From Sphingomonas bacterium (GTDB lineage Bacteria; Pseudomonadota; Alphaproteobacteria; Sphingomonadales; Sphingomonadaceae), in contig JASBRX010000037.1 of NCBI GenBank assembly GCA_030149245.1, positions 1 through 48,033 on the forward strand: a stretch of DNA of 48,033 bases, written 5' to 3'. Every line of letters begins with the position of its first letter. Position 1 is the first letter of the stretch. Positions 34,123 through 41,977 of this stretch are shown here, in pieces. The notes beneath the pieces were generated by a model, which did no database searches, was not told the origin of the DNA, and saw nothing but the letters and a program-made list of their open reading frames with translations. Made by a program: the position numbers and the translations under genes.

Positions 34123-35374
34123 AGCCCAGCTCCGCGTCGGCGTCGTCGGCCTCGGCTATATCGGCCTGCCTACGGCCGCAGTGATCGCCCGCACCGGCGC
34201 GCGCGTCGTCGGCATCGATGTGAACCCGCATGTGGTCGAGACAATCAACCGCGGCCAGATTCATATCGAGGAGGCCAATCTCGACGCGCTGGTGCATCAG
34301 GTGGTGACGTCGGGCCATCTCGCCGCCTCTCTCTCCGCCGAGCCGTGCGACGTGTTCGTGATCGCCGTCCCGACGCCATTCGACGACGACCATCGCCCCG
34401 ATATCAGCTATGTGCTGAAGGCCGGCGAGACCATCGCCCCGGTGCTCAAGCGCGGTGATCTGGTCATCCTCGAATCGACGTCACCCGTCGGCACGACCGA
34501 GCAGCTGCGCGACCTGTTCGCCGCCGCCCGCCCCGACCTCAGCTTCCCGCAGGGCTGGGACGACACGGCCGATGTCTGCGTCGCCTATTGCCCGGAACGC
34601 GTGCTGCCGGGGAAGATCCTGTTCGAACTGGTCGACAATGACCGGTCGATCGGCGGGATCAGCGCGACCTGTGCCGATCGCGCCACAGCCTTCTACAAGC
34701 GCTTCGTCGAGGGCGCGTGCATCGTCACCACCGCACGCACCGCCGAAATGTGCAAGCTGGTCGAAAATTCGTTCCGCGACGTCAACATCGCCTTCGCCAA
34801 CGAATTGTCGATCGTGTGCGACACGCTGGAGCTGGACGTGTGGGAGGTGATCCGCCTCGCCAACCGCCATCCGCGCGTCAACATCCTCCAGCCCGGACCC
34901 GGCGTTGGCGGGCATTGCATCGCGGTCGATCCGTGGTTCATCGTGCACAGCGATCCCGCCAATGCCCGGCTGATCCGCACCGCGCGCGAGGTGAATGACG
35001 GCAAGATCGGTTACAGCTTCGACCGCGCCGCCGCGTTGGCCGACGCTGCACCCGACGCGAAGATCGCCTGCCTTGGCCTCGCCTTCAAACCCAATATCGA
35101 CGATTTGCGCGAAAGCCCGGCGCTCCGCGTCGCACAGCTTCTGGCGGAGCGGTTCGGCGACCGGGTGCAGCTGGTCGAGCCGCATATCGACACCCTGCCC
35201 CGCGCGTTCGAGGGCACCGGCGCGCAGCTGACCGACCTGGCAACCGCGTTGGCCGAGTGCGAGGTCCTGATCCTGCTGGTCGATCACGATGCCTTCAAAG
35301 CGGTCACGGTCGAGCAACGCGCGGACAAGCTGATCTACGACTGCCGCGGGATCTGGACTGCGCCGCGCAGCTGA
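34112..35374 (+). CDS. wecC: UDP-N-acetyl-D-mannosamine dehydrogenase
   Basis: Oxidises UDP-ManNAc to UDP-ManNAc-uronate (ManNAcA) with NAD+. The ~420-residue protein has the dinucleotide motif VVGLGYIGLPTAAVIA, ESTSPVGTTEQLRDL, CVAYCPERVLPGKILFEL, KLVENSFRDVNIAFANEL and the active site GPGVGGHCIAVDPWF with the catalytic Cys at residue 269. The VLPGK-xx-EL wording and GHCIAVDPWF are specific to WecC against other dehydrogenases. I use the ATG at 34112; a GTG at 34085 after gggaag would add nine residues. It overlaps wecB by 11 bp and ends facing the sugar transferase. Confidence 0.95.
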   Translation: MPAEAQLRVGVVGLGYIGLPTAAVIARTGARVVGIDVNPHVVETINRGQIHIEEANLDALVHQVVTSGHLAASLSAEPCDVFVIAVPTPFDDDHRPDISYVLKAGETIAPVLKRGDLVILESTSPVGTTEQLRDLFAAARPDLSFPQGWDDTADVCVAYCPERVLPGKILFELVDNDRSIGGISATCADRATAFYKRFVEGACIVTTARTAEMCKLVENSFRDVNIAFANELSIVCDTLELDVWEVIRLANRHPRVNILQPGPGVGGHCIAVDPWFIVHSDPANARLIRTAREVNDGKIGYSFDRAAALADAAPDAKIACLGLAFKPNIDDLRESPALRVAQLLAERFGDRVQLVEPHIDTLPRAFEGTGAQLTDLATALAECEVLILLVDHDAFKAVTVEQRADKLIYDCRGIWTAPRS

Positions 35375-35429
35375 TCCGGGTTCAGCTTGGGAAGAATGGC
35401 GGCACCGACGCGTGCCGCCTTACACCAAA

Positions 35430-36710
35430 TTACTTCGCCCCGAACCCGCTCACCACCGTCGCGACGGTGCGGAACAGGATCAGCAGGTCGAGCCAGGCCG
35501 AGAAGTTCTTGATGTAGAAAAAGTCGTAATGGAGCTTGAGGTTGACCGACGTCAGGTCGGCCACATGCCCCTGATTGACCTGTGCCCAGCCGCTGATCCC
35601 CGGCCGCACGATGTGGCGATAGCGGTAGTGCGGGATTTCCGCCTCATACCATTCGGACAGCGGGATCGCCTCCGGGCGCGGGCCGATCCAGCTCATCTCG
35701 CCGCGCAGCACGTTGAACGCCTGGGGCAGTTCGTCCAGCCGCGTGCGGCGCAGGAAGCGCCCGATCCGGGTAATCCGGTCATCCTCATCCTGCGTCACGC
35801 AATCGTCGCGGTCGGCGCGCTCGTCACGCGGCCGCATCGTGCGGAACTTGATGACCGTAAACGGCTCGCCGCGAAAGCCCATGCGCTGCTGGGTGAACAA
35901 CACCGGCCCGCGTGAATCGAGCCGGATCGCGATCGCGATTATGGCCAGAACCGGCAACAATACCGGCATGATGAACAGCGTGCCGATGACATCGATGACG
36001 CGCTTGATCTTCACATAGGCCAGGTTCGGCATCAGCGAGCCGAAGCTGTTTTCCGACAAATGCTCGATCGCGACGCGACCGGTGAGCGACTCGGCGACCT
36101 GCTTGACGTGATAGACCAGATGCCCGCGGATCGCCGCCTCGGCCAGCATCCGCTCCCACGCATCGGGATGGTCGTGACGCAGGTCGGCGACGATCACCGC
36201 GCGCCGCACCGTCGGCACTTCCGGGCTCAGCAGCGGGATCCACTCGACCTCGGGCGTCTGGTCCACCACCGACATATCGCCGGTCGTAACGTAATAGAAT
36301 CGCAGCGCCGTGGTCTTGTCGAGATGGAACCGCAGCGCGAACGCCACTGCGACCGCGATCAGGAAGGAGGCGGCGAGGTAAAGGCGGCTATAGTCGGCAC
36401 GGGCAAGAAACAGCGCGGCGAGCGCGATGCCATAAGAGCTGACGAACGACGGCAGGATGTAGCCGAACACCGTCGTCCCGGGAAATGCCGAGACCCGGCG
36501 CAGCAGCAGCACGCCCAGCGAGACACCGAACGCCGCCGCAACCACGGCATAATCGACCGGCCGCGCGGCAATACCCGGCAGCAGATAGCGACCGAGCAGC
36601 GGCGCCGGTGCCGCGACCGCGAGCGCGAGCAGCACGAGCAGCTCGACCCGCATCGATTCGAACAGGCTGTTGCGCGGCCGATGCGTCAGCTCGGCATACA
36701 TCTTCAACAT
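35430..36710 (-). CDS. Polyprenyl glycosylphosphotransferase (initiating sugar-phosphate transferase, WbaP/GelB type)
   Basis: This enzyme moves a sugar-1-phosphate from a UDP-sugar to undecaprenyl phosphate and so starts the repeat unit. The 426-residue protein has four N-terminal hydrophobic helices (from ELLVLLALAVAAPAPLLG), a soluble middle domain, then the catalytic bacterial sugar transferase domain: KRVIDVIGTLFIMPVLLPVL, GPVLFTQQRMGFRGEPFTVI, KFRTM, RTRLDELPQAFNVLRGEMSW, IGPRPE and PGISGWAQVNQG. Start ATG at 36710 is preceded on its strand by a G-rich site (ggggggc). It runs opposite to the precursor and export operon and converges with wecC with a 55-bp gap. Confidence 0.93.
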   Translation of the reverse strand: MLKMYAELTHRPRNSLFESMRVELLVLLALAVAAPAPLLGRYLLPGIAARPVDYAVVAAAFGVSLGVLLLRRVSAFPGTTVFGYILPSFVSSYGIALAALFLARADYSRLYLAASFLIAVAVAFALRFHLDKTTALRFYYVTTGDMSVVDQTPEVEWIPLLSPEVPTVRRAVIVADLRHDHPDAWERMLAEAAIRGHLVYHVKQVAESLTGRVAIEHLSENSFGSLMPNLAYVKIKRVIDVIGTLFIMPVLLPVLAIIAIAIRLDSRGPVLFTQQRMGFRGEPFTVIKFRTMRPRDERADRDDCVTQDEDDRITRIGRFLRRTRLDELPQAFNVLRGEMSWIGPRPEAIPLSEWYEAEIPHYRYRHIVRPGISGWAQVNQGHVADLTSVNLKLHYDFFYIKNFSAWLDLLILFRTVATVVSGFGAK

Positions 36711-36991
36711 GTGCCCCCCCCATGAGCGGGGCGGCCGATCAGCGATTCACGCATGTTCAAGCCGAGCCTCCCATAGCTCTGGTTTCTATTCAAACCCTGC
36801 CTCGCGTCCCCCCGCCGAGGATCGGCAGCATGGACAGGCGTCGACAAGGCTGGACAGGCGAATGCCATAGCCGAAAATCCGCCCGACCGCGAATCGACGA
36901 AACCTGACATTGGTTCCATCGCGGCAGACGCAAAACGCCTTTTGCTGAGCATTCTTACGTCGCCGTGACTATTCGGTAACAGAATCGTTCC
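36711..36991. promoter_or_regulatory. Intergenic leader of the sugar transferase with a 10-bp direct repeat
   Basis: This 281-bp gap lies upstream of the minus-strand sugar transferase. It is less GC-rich than the genes around it, with AT-rich spots near 36785 and 36920. A direct repeat tggacaggcg occurs at 36831-36840 and 36851-36860, one period being 20 bp, about two helical turns. That spacing would place two copies on the same face of the DNA. I see no convincing gene; the short minus-strand frame ending near 36704 has no family resemblance. Confidence 0.4.
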
Positions 36992-37687
36992 TCAACTCAG
37001 CTGCCCGACCATCACCACCAACGTCTTGCTGCGATTCGCGCCAAGCTGCGCAAGGACGCGATCGCCCGGCGGGGCTGCATAAAAATGGTGCTCGACCGGC
37101 GTCACGTCGAGCCCGCGATACAGCGCCGCCAGTTCGCGCGCGGTCGCCATCGATTTGACATGGGCAAAGTAACGCGGCCGCCCGGTCACGCCGAACGCGA
37201 TCCGCTCCGCCTTGCGATACAGCGACTCGCTGTTCGGCAGCGACAGGATCAATCGCCCACCCGGCTTGAGCAGCCGCACCAGCCGCGCGACCTCTCCGGC
37301 CAGATCGGGTAGATATTCGAGCACGCTGGAGCTCAGCACCACGTCGAACGTCCCCGCCGGTCGCGCCGACAGGCTGTCGAGCAGCGCTACTTCAAAGCTG
37401 ATATCGGGAAGCGCCAGTTCCTGCTGCCGCTTGCGGGCCAGCGCGATCATCGCGGCGCTGCCGTCGATCGCGGTCACGGATGCACCGACCCGCGCCGCCT
37501 CGAAGCTGAACGTTCCTGCGCCGCATCCGGCATCCAGCACGCGGTCGCCCGGCGTGACATGGCGTGCAATCAGGTCGCGCCACAGCGCGAGCCGCTCGCG
37601 AAAGCGCGGCGAGTGATCATATCCGGCTTGAAACGACTCGGCGATCGACTCGTGCCAATCCACCGCATCGGCTGTCTTGGCTGTCAC
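36992..37687 (-). CDS. Class I SAM-dependent methyltransferase
   Basis: A 231-residue methyltransferase of the Methyltransf_11/25 type. The SAM site is VLDAGCGAGTFSFEAARVG, followed by VTAIDGSAAMIALARKR, FDVVLSSSVLEYLPDL and LVRLLKPGGRLILSLPNSES. The start is GTG at 37687: on its strand ggagg lies 9 bases upstream, and sequence before it (frame open to 37975) has no family similarity. The late segment VTGRPRYFAHVKSMATAREL resembles UbiG/PMT-like glycan or small-molecule methyltransferases. It is divergent from the TviB-like gene, sharing a 150-bp promoter region. Confidence 0.83.
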   Translation of the reverse strand: MTAKTADAVDWHESIAESFQAGYDHSPRFRERLALWRDLIARHVTPGDRVLDAGCGAGTFSFEAARVGASVTAIDGSAAMIALARKRQQELALPDISFEVALLDSLSARPAGTFDVVLSSSVLEYLPDLAGEVARLVRLLKPGGRLILSLPNSESLYRKAERIAFGVTGRPRYFAHVKSMATARELAALYRGLDVTPVEHHFYAAPPGDRVLAQLGANRSKTLVVMVGQLS

Positions 37688-37837
37688 GGGACGTCGCCTC
37701 CAATCGGCGTGGCGTTTACGGTCGGGGACGATGGATATCAAGGCTTTCCGCGCTTTGACCGCGCTTGCCTTCCACCCGGCACTTTGCGAAAGGGCGCGCC
37801 GAGACCTGCCCCGTCGGGCATGGGCGGGGGACCGTGA
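37688..37837. promoter_or_regulatory. Divergent intergenic region
   Basis: A 150-bp gap between the leftward methyltransferase and the rightward TviB-like dehydrogenase; promoters for both must lie here. The stretch ggcgggggaccgtga just before the ATG at 37838 can act as ribosome binding site. I see no clear operator. Confidence 0.35.
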
Positions 37838-39109
37838 ATGTCGGCAGATACGAAGGTTGTTGTCGTCGGCCTGGGCTATGTCGGCCTGCCGCTGGCAGTG
37901 GCACTGGCCAAGCGCTTCGATACCGTCGGCCTCGACATCGACACCGGGCGGATCGCGGAGCTCAAGGACGGGCATGACCGCACCGGCGAGATCGATGCCG
38001 ACCGCCTCGCCGCGTCCAGCCTCTCGCTGACCAGCGATCCGGCGGAATGCCCGGCGGCCGATTTCATCATCGTCACCGTCCCCACCCCGGTCGATGCCGA
38101 CAACAAGCCCGACCTGCGCATCGTCATGGCCGCGACCCGCACCGTCGCCGGGATGATCGATCCCGCGCGCGCGCCGATCATCGTCTATGAAAGCACCGTC
38201 TATCCCGGCGTGACCGAGGAGCTGTGCGGCCCGGAGATCGAGCGGATCACGGGTCTGGTCAGCGGCAAGGATTTCTTCCTCGGCTATTCACCCGAACGCA
38301 TCAATCCGGGTGACCGCGAGCATACGATCGACAAGATCACCAAGGTCGTCTCCGGCCAGACCCCCGAAGTGCTCGACCGCGTCGCCGCACTCTATGAGCA
38401 GGTGACGAGCGGCGGCGTTTTCCGCGCCGCATCGATTCGCGCCGCCGAAGCGGCCAAGGTGATCGAGAACGCCCAGCGCGACATCAACATCGCCTTCATG
38501 AACGAGATTACGCGCATCTTTTCGGCGATGGACCTGTCGATCTGGGACGTGCTGGCAGCGGCGCGGACCAAATGGAACTTCCTGCCCTTCCATCCCGGCC
38601 TTGTCGGTGGCCACTGCATCGGCGTCGATCCCTTCTACCTCAGCCACAAGGCCGAGATGCTGGGCCATAACCCGCAGGTGATCCTGGCCGGGCGCAGCAC
38701 CAATGACGATATGGCGGGCTGGATCGCCGACCGGCTGCACGGCCTGCGCGGCGGCGTCGCCGGGCGCGCGCTGGTGCTGGGGCTGACGTTCAAGGAGAAT
38801 GTCCCCGACCTGCGCAATTCCAAGGTTGCCGACCTGATCGCGCGCCTGGCCGAGCTGGGCCATGCGGTCACCGTCCATGACCCGCTCGCCGATGCGGCTG
38901 AGGCGCACCACGAATATGGGCTGGAGCTGGCCGACGACGCCGCGCTGACCGAGCACTATGATCTGGTCCTGCTCGCGGTGACGCATGACGATTATGTCGC
39001 GATGGGTGCCGACAAGCTCTCCGCACTGGTCGCCCCGGGCGGCCTGTTCGCGGACCTCAAGAACGCGGTGCCGGGCGCCGGTGCGGCGACGGGGCGCTGG
39101 ACGCTCTGA
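37838..39109 (+). CDS. tviB: Nucleotide-sugar dehydrogenase, TviB/WbpO/VipA type
   Basis: A 423-residue UDP-N-acetylhexosamine 6-dehydrogenase. Members oxidise UDP-GlcNAc or UDP-GalNAc to the matching uronate. Motifs are VVGLGYVGLPLAVALAKRF, VPTPVDADNKPDLR, YESTVYPGVTEE, GYSPERINPGDREHTIDKI, TKVVSG and the active site HPGLVGGHCIGVDPFYL with Cys260. The PERINPGD-xxHT and GHCIGVDPFYL wording assigns it to the TviB/WbpO branch, apart from Ugd and WecC. The C4-epimerase that usually accompanies it (TviC/WbpP) is absent here. The product may therefore be GlcNAcA, or the epimerase may be elsewhere in the genome. Confidence 0.9.
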   Translation: MSADTKVVVVGLGYVGLPLAVALAKRFDTVGLDIDTGRIAELKDGHDRTGEIDADRLAASSLSLTSDPAECPAADFIIVTVPTPVDADNKPDLRIVMAATRTVAGMIDPARAPIIVYESTVYPGVTEELCGPEIERITGLVSGKDFFLGYSPERINPGDREHTIDKITKVVSGQTPEVLDRVAALYEQVTSGGVFRAASIRAAEAAKVIENAQRDINIAFMNEITRIFSAMDLSIWDVLAAARTKWNFLPFHPGLVGGHCIGVDPFYLSHKAEMLGHNPQVILAGRSTNDDMAGWIADRLHGLRGGVAGRALVLGLTFKENVPDLRNSKVADLIARLAELGHAVTVHDPLADAAEAHHEYGLELADDAALTEHYDLVLLAVTHDDYVAMGADKLSALVAPGGLFADLKNAVPGAGAATGRWTL

Positions 39110-39155
39110 TCCTGCCCGCGCACGACCGGCGGCCCGTCATTCCCAACCTCCGTTT

Positions 39156-39249
39156 GCCCTGAGCCTGTCGAAGGGCCTGTCCCGGCGCATGGAAGGGCGG
39201 CGGCCCATCGCCACCGTGGGCAGGAACCGTGCTTCGACAAGCTCAGCAC
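39156..39249. repeat. REP-type inverted pair downstream of tviB
   Basis: Two palindromic units in opposite orientation: gccct-gagcctgtcga-agggc (39156-39176) and, reading right to left, gtgct-gagcttgtcga-agcac (39229-39249). Both are flanked on the outside by a ccgtt(t/g)-type sequence. It is the same element and the same pairing of variants as at 25837-25924. It lies between convergent genes and may contribute to transcription termination. Confidence 0.75.
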
Positions 39250-39286
39250 CAACGGGGTTGAGCCATCAATCGCAGCGCCAGACGTG

Positions 39287-39316
39287 AAAAAGGCGAGGCC
39301 ACCGGCCCCGCCTTTA
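39287..39316 (-). terminator. Rho-independent terminator of the FKBP gene
   Basis: On the minus strand the sequence reads aaaggcggggcc-ggt-ggcctcgccttttt: a stem of about 12 bp (one mismatch), a 3-base loop and a run of five T. It begins 27 bases past the FKBP stop codon. This is a classical intrinsic terminator. Confidence 0.8.
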
Positions 39317-39342
39317 TCATGTCCTCACCCGGATGCGCCCGA

Positions 39343-39963
39343 TCAGTTGCCCGGCGGCGGCGGAGCGGCGCCGCCCGGAGCCCCGCCCGGCATGCCACCA
39401 CCCATCTGCTGCTGCATCATCTGCTGATAGACACTCATCGGCAGGAACTCGATCAGCTCGACCTCGAACACCAGCAGCGAATCGGCCGGGATCACTTCGC
39501 GCCCGCTGCGCGGATCGGTTTTGGCTTCGCTGCCATAGCCCAGCTCCGGCTTGATCCAGACGCGGTACTTGCCGCCCTTCTTCATCAGCTTGAGCGCTTC
39601 GCTGAAGCCGGGGATCATGCCCTGAACGGGGAGCGGGGTCGGCTGCTGGCTTGCGTCGAACGTCTCACCGTTGCGCAGCGTGCCCTTGTAGTTGACCAGC
39701 GCGACGTCGCTGTCGGTCGGGCTCGCCCCGGTTCCTTCGGTGATCGTCTGGATCTGCAGGCCCGACGCGGTCTCGGTCACGCCGGTCTGCGCCTTGTTGC
39801 GGGCGAGGAAGGTCGCATTGTCCGCGCGCTCGGTCACGACCTTTTCGGTCCCAACCCATGCCAGCGCGACTGCGCCAGCAATCGCCACGACGATGCCGAG
39901 CCACAGCCAGACAAGAGCGCTGCGCTTGGTCGGCGCGATCGGCACGGCGGTGACGGACGACAT
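39343..39963 (-). CDS. Membrane-anchored FKBP-type peptidyl-prolyl cis-trans isomerase
   Basis: A 206-residue protein. One N-terminal helix (ALVWLWLGIVVAIAGAVALA, about residues 16-35) anchors it facing the periplasm. The FKBP domain (about 66-165) has ALVNYKGTLRNGETFDAS, PVQGMIPGFSEALKLMKKGG, RVWIKPELGYGSE, IPADSLLVFEVELIEF; the aromatic pocket residues are mostly kept. The C-terminus is a low-complexity tail of Met, Gln, Gly and Pro (YQQMMQQQMGGGMPGGAPGG). It catalyses proline isomerisation in secreted or membrane proteins. It follows rpsU on the same strand after 96 bp and ends at an intrinsic terminator. Confidence 0.92.
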   Translation of the reverse strand: MSSVTAVPIAPTKRSALVWLWLGIVVAIAGAVALAWVGTEKVVTERADNATFLARNKAQTGVTETASGLQIQTITEGTGASPTDSDVALVNYKGTLRNGETFDASQQPTPLPVQGMIPGFSEALKLMKKGGKYRVWIKPELGYGSEAKTDPRSGREVIPADSLLVFEVELIEFLPMSVYQQMMQQQMGGGMPGGAPGGAAPPPPGN

Positions 39964-40020
39964 GAGTCAGCTATCCTGCTGGAGCCGGCACAGGGCACGG
40001 CAAACGATCACAAACGTCAG

Positions 40021-40049
40021 GCTGTCGGCACGCCCCGCGCGCCGACAGC
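40021..40049 (-). terminator. Hairpin downstream of rpsU (possible terminator or attenuator)
   Basis: A perfect 9-bp stem, gctgtcggc (40021-40029) with gccgacagc (40041-40049), 11-base GC-rich loop. It starts 11 bases past the rpsU stop on the minus strand. No long T run follows, so read-through to the FKBP gene is likely. Confidence 0.5.
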
Positions 40050-40059
40050 GAATCGGGCC

Positions 40060-40266
40060 TTAACGGGCGCCGTCGCGCTCCATGCGCTTGCGCTCGAGCT
40101 TGCGCGCCCGACGCACCGCAGCGGCACGCTCACGGGCGCGCTTTTCGCTCGGCTTTTCGAAGTGACGGCGCAGCTTCATCTCGCGATAGACGCCCTCACG
40201 CTGCAGCTTCTTCTTGAGCGCCCGCAGCGCCTGGTCGACATTGTTGTCGCGAACGATGATTTGCAT
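40060..40266 (-). CDS. rpsU: 30S ribosomal protein S21
   Basis: The complete 68-residue S21 of alphaproteobacterial type: [20 protein letters not shown], then [20 protein letters not shown], ending in a very basic Arg/Lys helix. It binds the 30S platform near the 3' end of 16S rRNA and helps initiation. Length and sequence are typical. The gene is monocistronic or co-transcribed with the downstream FKBP gene. The 226-bp gap upstream, up to the divergent S41 protease gene at 40493, holds its promoter. Confidence 0.98.
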   Translation of the reverse strand: MQIIVRDNNVDQALRALKKKLQREGVYREMKLRRHFEKPSEKRARERAAAVRRARKLERKRMERDGAR

Positions 40267-40492
40267 AAAGCCGTCTCAACTCCAGATTCGAATTCAACAG
40301 AACAGGGATCGCCGAAGCTCCTGCCCCGGGCGTTGGGACGCGCCCCTAGCAAAGGGACGGCTCAAAGACAAGGCAAAGCGGCGATTTCCACGACAACCCG
40401 GTCATTCCGGCCCGCAATCGCGCCGGGGTGCGACAAACGCGCCACATTTACCGCATGACGACCGCCCCCGCTTGCGATAGTCTACACCCGCT
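40267..40492. promoter_or_regulatory. Divergent intergenic region between rpsU and the S41 protease gene
   Basis: A 226-bp gap with promoters for rpsU (leftward) and the S41 protease (rightward). A possible weak rpsU promoter on the minus strand is ttgtct (40371-40366) and gctagg (40350-40345), spaced 15 bases. No other feature is evident. Confidence 0.3.
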
Positions 40493-41923
40493 ATGCGCCA
40501 GTTTCGTCTTCATTCGCAACGCCTTACGGCCGCCGTCGCCACCCTCGCCCTGCTTTCCGCCTGTGGCGGCGGGGGCAGCAGCGGATCGATCAGCAGTGGC
40601 GGTGGCGGGTCGACCCCCGCCCCAACCGGCACCTGCTCGCTCGCGTCGCGCCAGGCCTGGGCGGCGCAGCAGCTCAACGAATGGTATTTGTTCCCCGAAA
40701 CGCTGCCCGCCAGCCTGAGCGCCACGCCCTATGCGACGGTTCAGGACTATATCGACGCGCTGACCGCCACCGCGCGGGCGCAGAGCAAGGACCGCTATTT
40801 CACTTACATCACCTCGATCGCCGAGGAGAATGCCTATTATAATTCCGGCTCCAACGCCGGGTTTGGCGTCCGCCTGTCGGTCGATTCGGTCGCGCGGCGG
40901 CTGTTCATCGCCGAATCGTTCGAGGGTACCCCGGCGCTGACCGCCGGGATCGACCGCGGCACCGAGATTCTCGCAATCGGGACCAGTACGGCGACGCTGC
41001 GCAACGTCAGCGACATCATCGCCACCGAAGGCTCGGCCGGGATCACCAATGCGCTGAATGGCGACACGCGCAGCTTCCGCTTTCGCCCGCTCGGCGGATC
41101 GGAACAGACCGCGACGATCACCCGCGCGACCTATACGCTGACCCCGGTCTCGGCCCGCTATGGCGCGAAGATCATCGACGATGCGGGCAAGAAGGTCGGC
41201 TACATCAACCTGCGCACCTTCATCAACACCGCCGAATCGCCGCTGCGCGCCGCCTTTGCCGATTTCCGCGCGCAGGGGGTGAGCGAGGTGATCATCGACC
41301 TGCGCTACAATGGCGGCGGGCTGGTTTCGATCGCGACGCTGATCAACAATCTGCTCGCGCGCGACAAGACGGCGAGCCAGGTCGCAAACTACACCACCTT
41401 CCGCGCGTCCAAGGCGTCGAACAACGAAACCACCTTCTTCAGCCCGCAGGCCCAGTCGATCGCCCCAACGCGCATCGCGTTTATCGGCACCGGCGGCAGC
41501 GCATCGGCGAGCGAGCTGGTGATGAACACCTTCATCCCGCATCTCGGTAATCGCGCGGCGCTGATCGGCACCAACACCTATGGCAAGCCGGTCGGCCAGA
41601 TCGCGGTCGATCGCACCGCGTGCGACGACCGGCTGCGGGTCGTCGCCTTCGCCACCGAAAACAGCGCGCGGCAGGGCGCCTATTATACCGGCCTCGCCAG
41701 CTTCATGGGCGCGACGTGTCAGGCCAGCGACGACGTGACCCGCCCGCTTGGCGACCCGCAGGAGGCGTCGATCAAGACCGCACTTGATTTCCTTGCCGGT
41801 CGCAGCTGTACGCCGATCACCGCATCGAGCATGGAAGGCGCGCGAAGCAGCAAGGGCGGACTGGAACTGCTCAGCCCGATGCGGCCCAGCACGGCGCAGC
41901 GCGAGGTGCCGGGATCGTTCTGA
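40493..41923 (+). CDS. S41-family serine protease lipoprotein (C-terminal processing peptidase type)
   Basis: A 476-residue secreted protease. The signal peptide (RLTAAVATLALLSAC) ends in a lipobox, LLSAC, so the protein is lipid-anchored. A Gly/Ser-rich linker follows the Cys. A PDZ-like region spans about residues 130-220 (FGVRLSVDSVARRLFIAESF). The S41 domain has IDLRYNGGGLVSIATLINNL, the nucleophile segment GSASASE (residues 335-341) and YGKPVGQ with the catalytic-dyad Lys365. Members degrade or trim envelope proteins. It is upstream of the NTP_transf_5 gene by 54 bp; a joint role is not evident. Confidence 0.9.
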   Translation: MRQFRLHSQRLTAAVATLALLSACGGGGSSGSISSGGGGSTPAPTGTCSLASRQAWAAQQLNEWYLFPETLPASLSATPYATVQDYIDALTATARAQSKDRYFTYITSIAEENAYYNSGSNAGFGVRLSVDSVARRLFIAESFEGTPALTAGIDRGTEILAIGTSTATLRNVSDIIATEGSAGITNALNGDTRSFRFRPLGGSEQTATITRATYTLTPVSARYGAKIIDDAGKKVGYINLRTFINTAESPLRAAFADFRAQGVSEVIIDLRYNGGGLVSIATLINNLLARDKTASQVANYTTFRASKASNNETTFFSPQAQSIAPTRIAFIGTGGSASASELVMNTFIPHLGNRAALIGTNTYGKPVGQIAVDRTACDDRLRVVAFATENSARQGAYYTGLASFMGATCQASDDVTRPLGDPQEASIKTALDFLAGRSCTPITASSMEGARSSKGGLELLSPMRPSTAQREVPGSF

Positions 41924-41977
41924 CGACCGGGTGCCGTGCGGAGGGGCTGCACGCCGAGGGGTTCTGGGGGATAAGGG

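Noticed and set aside
36704..36952. A small minus-strand gene of 82 codons upstream of the sugar transferase
   Set aside because: There is no ribosome binding site and no family likeness. The region is a less GC-rich leader with a direct repeat, and the frame overlaps the transferase start.
1950..39109. A gellan/sphingan (gel/sps) cluster
   Set aside because: There are no rhamnose genes (rmlABCD). The kinase is fused to the co-polymerase, and WecB/WecC, AsnB and FkbM genes are not part of sphingan loci. Only the overall Wzx/Wzy logic and the GelB-like initiating transferase are shared.
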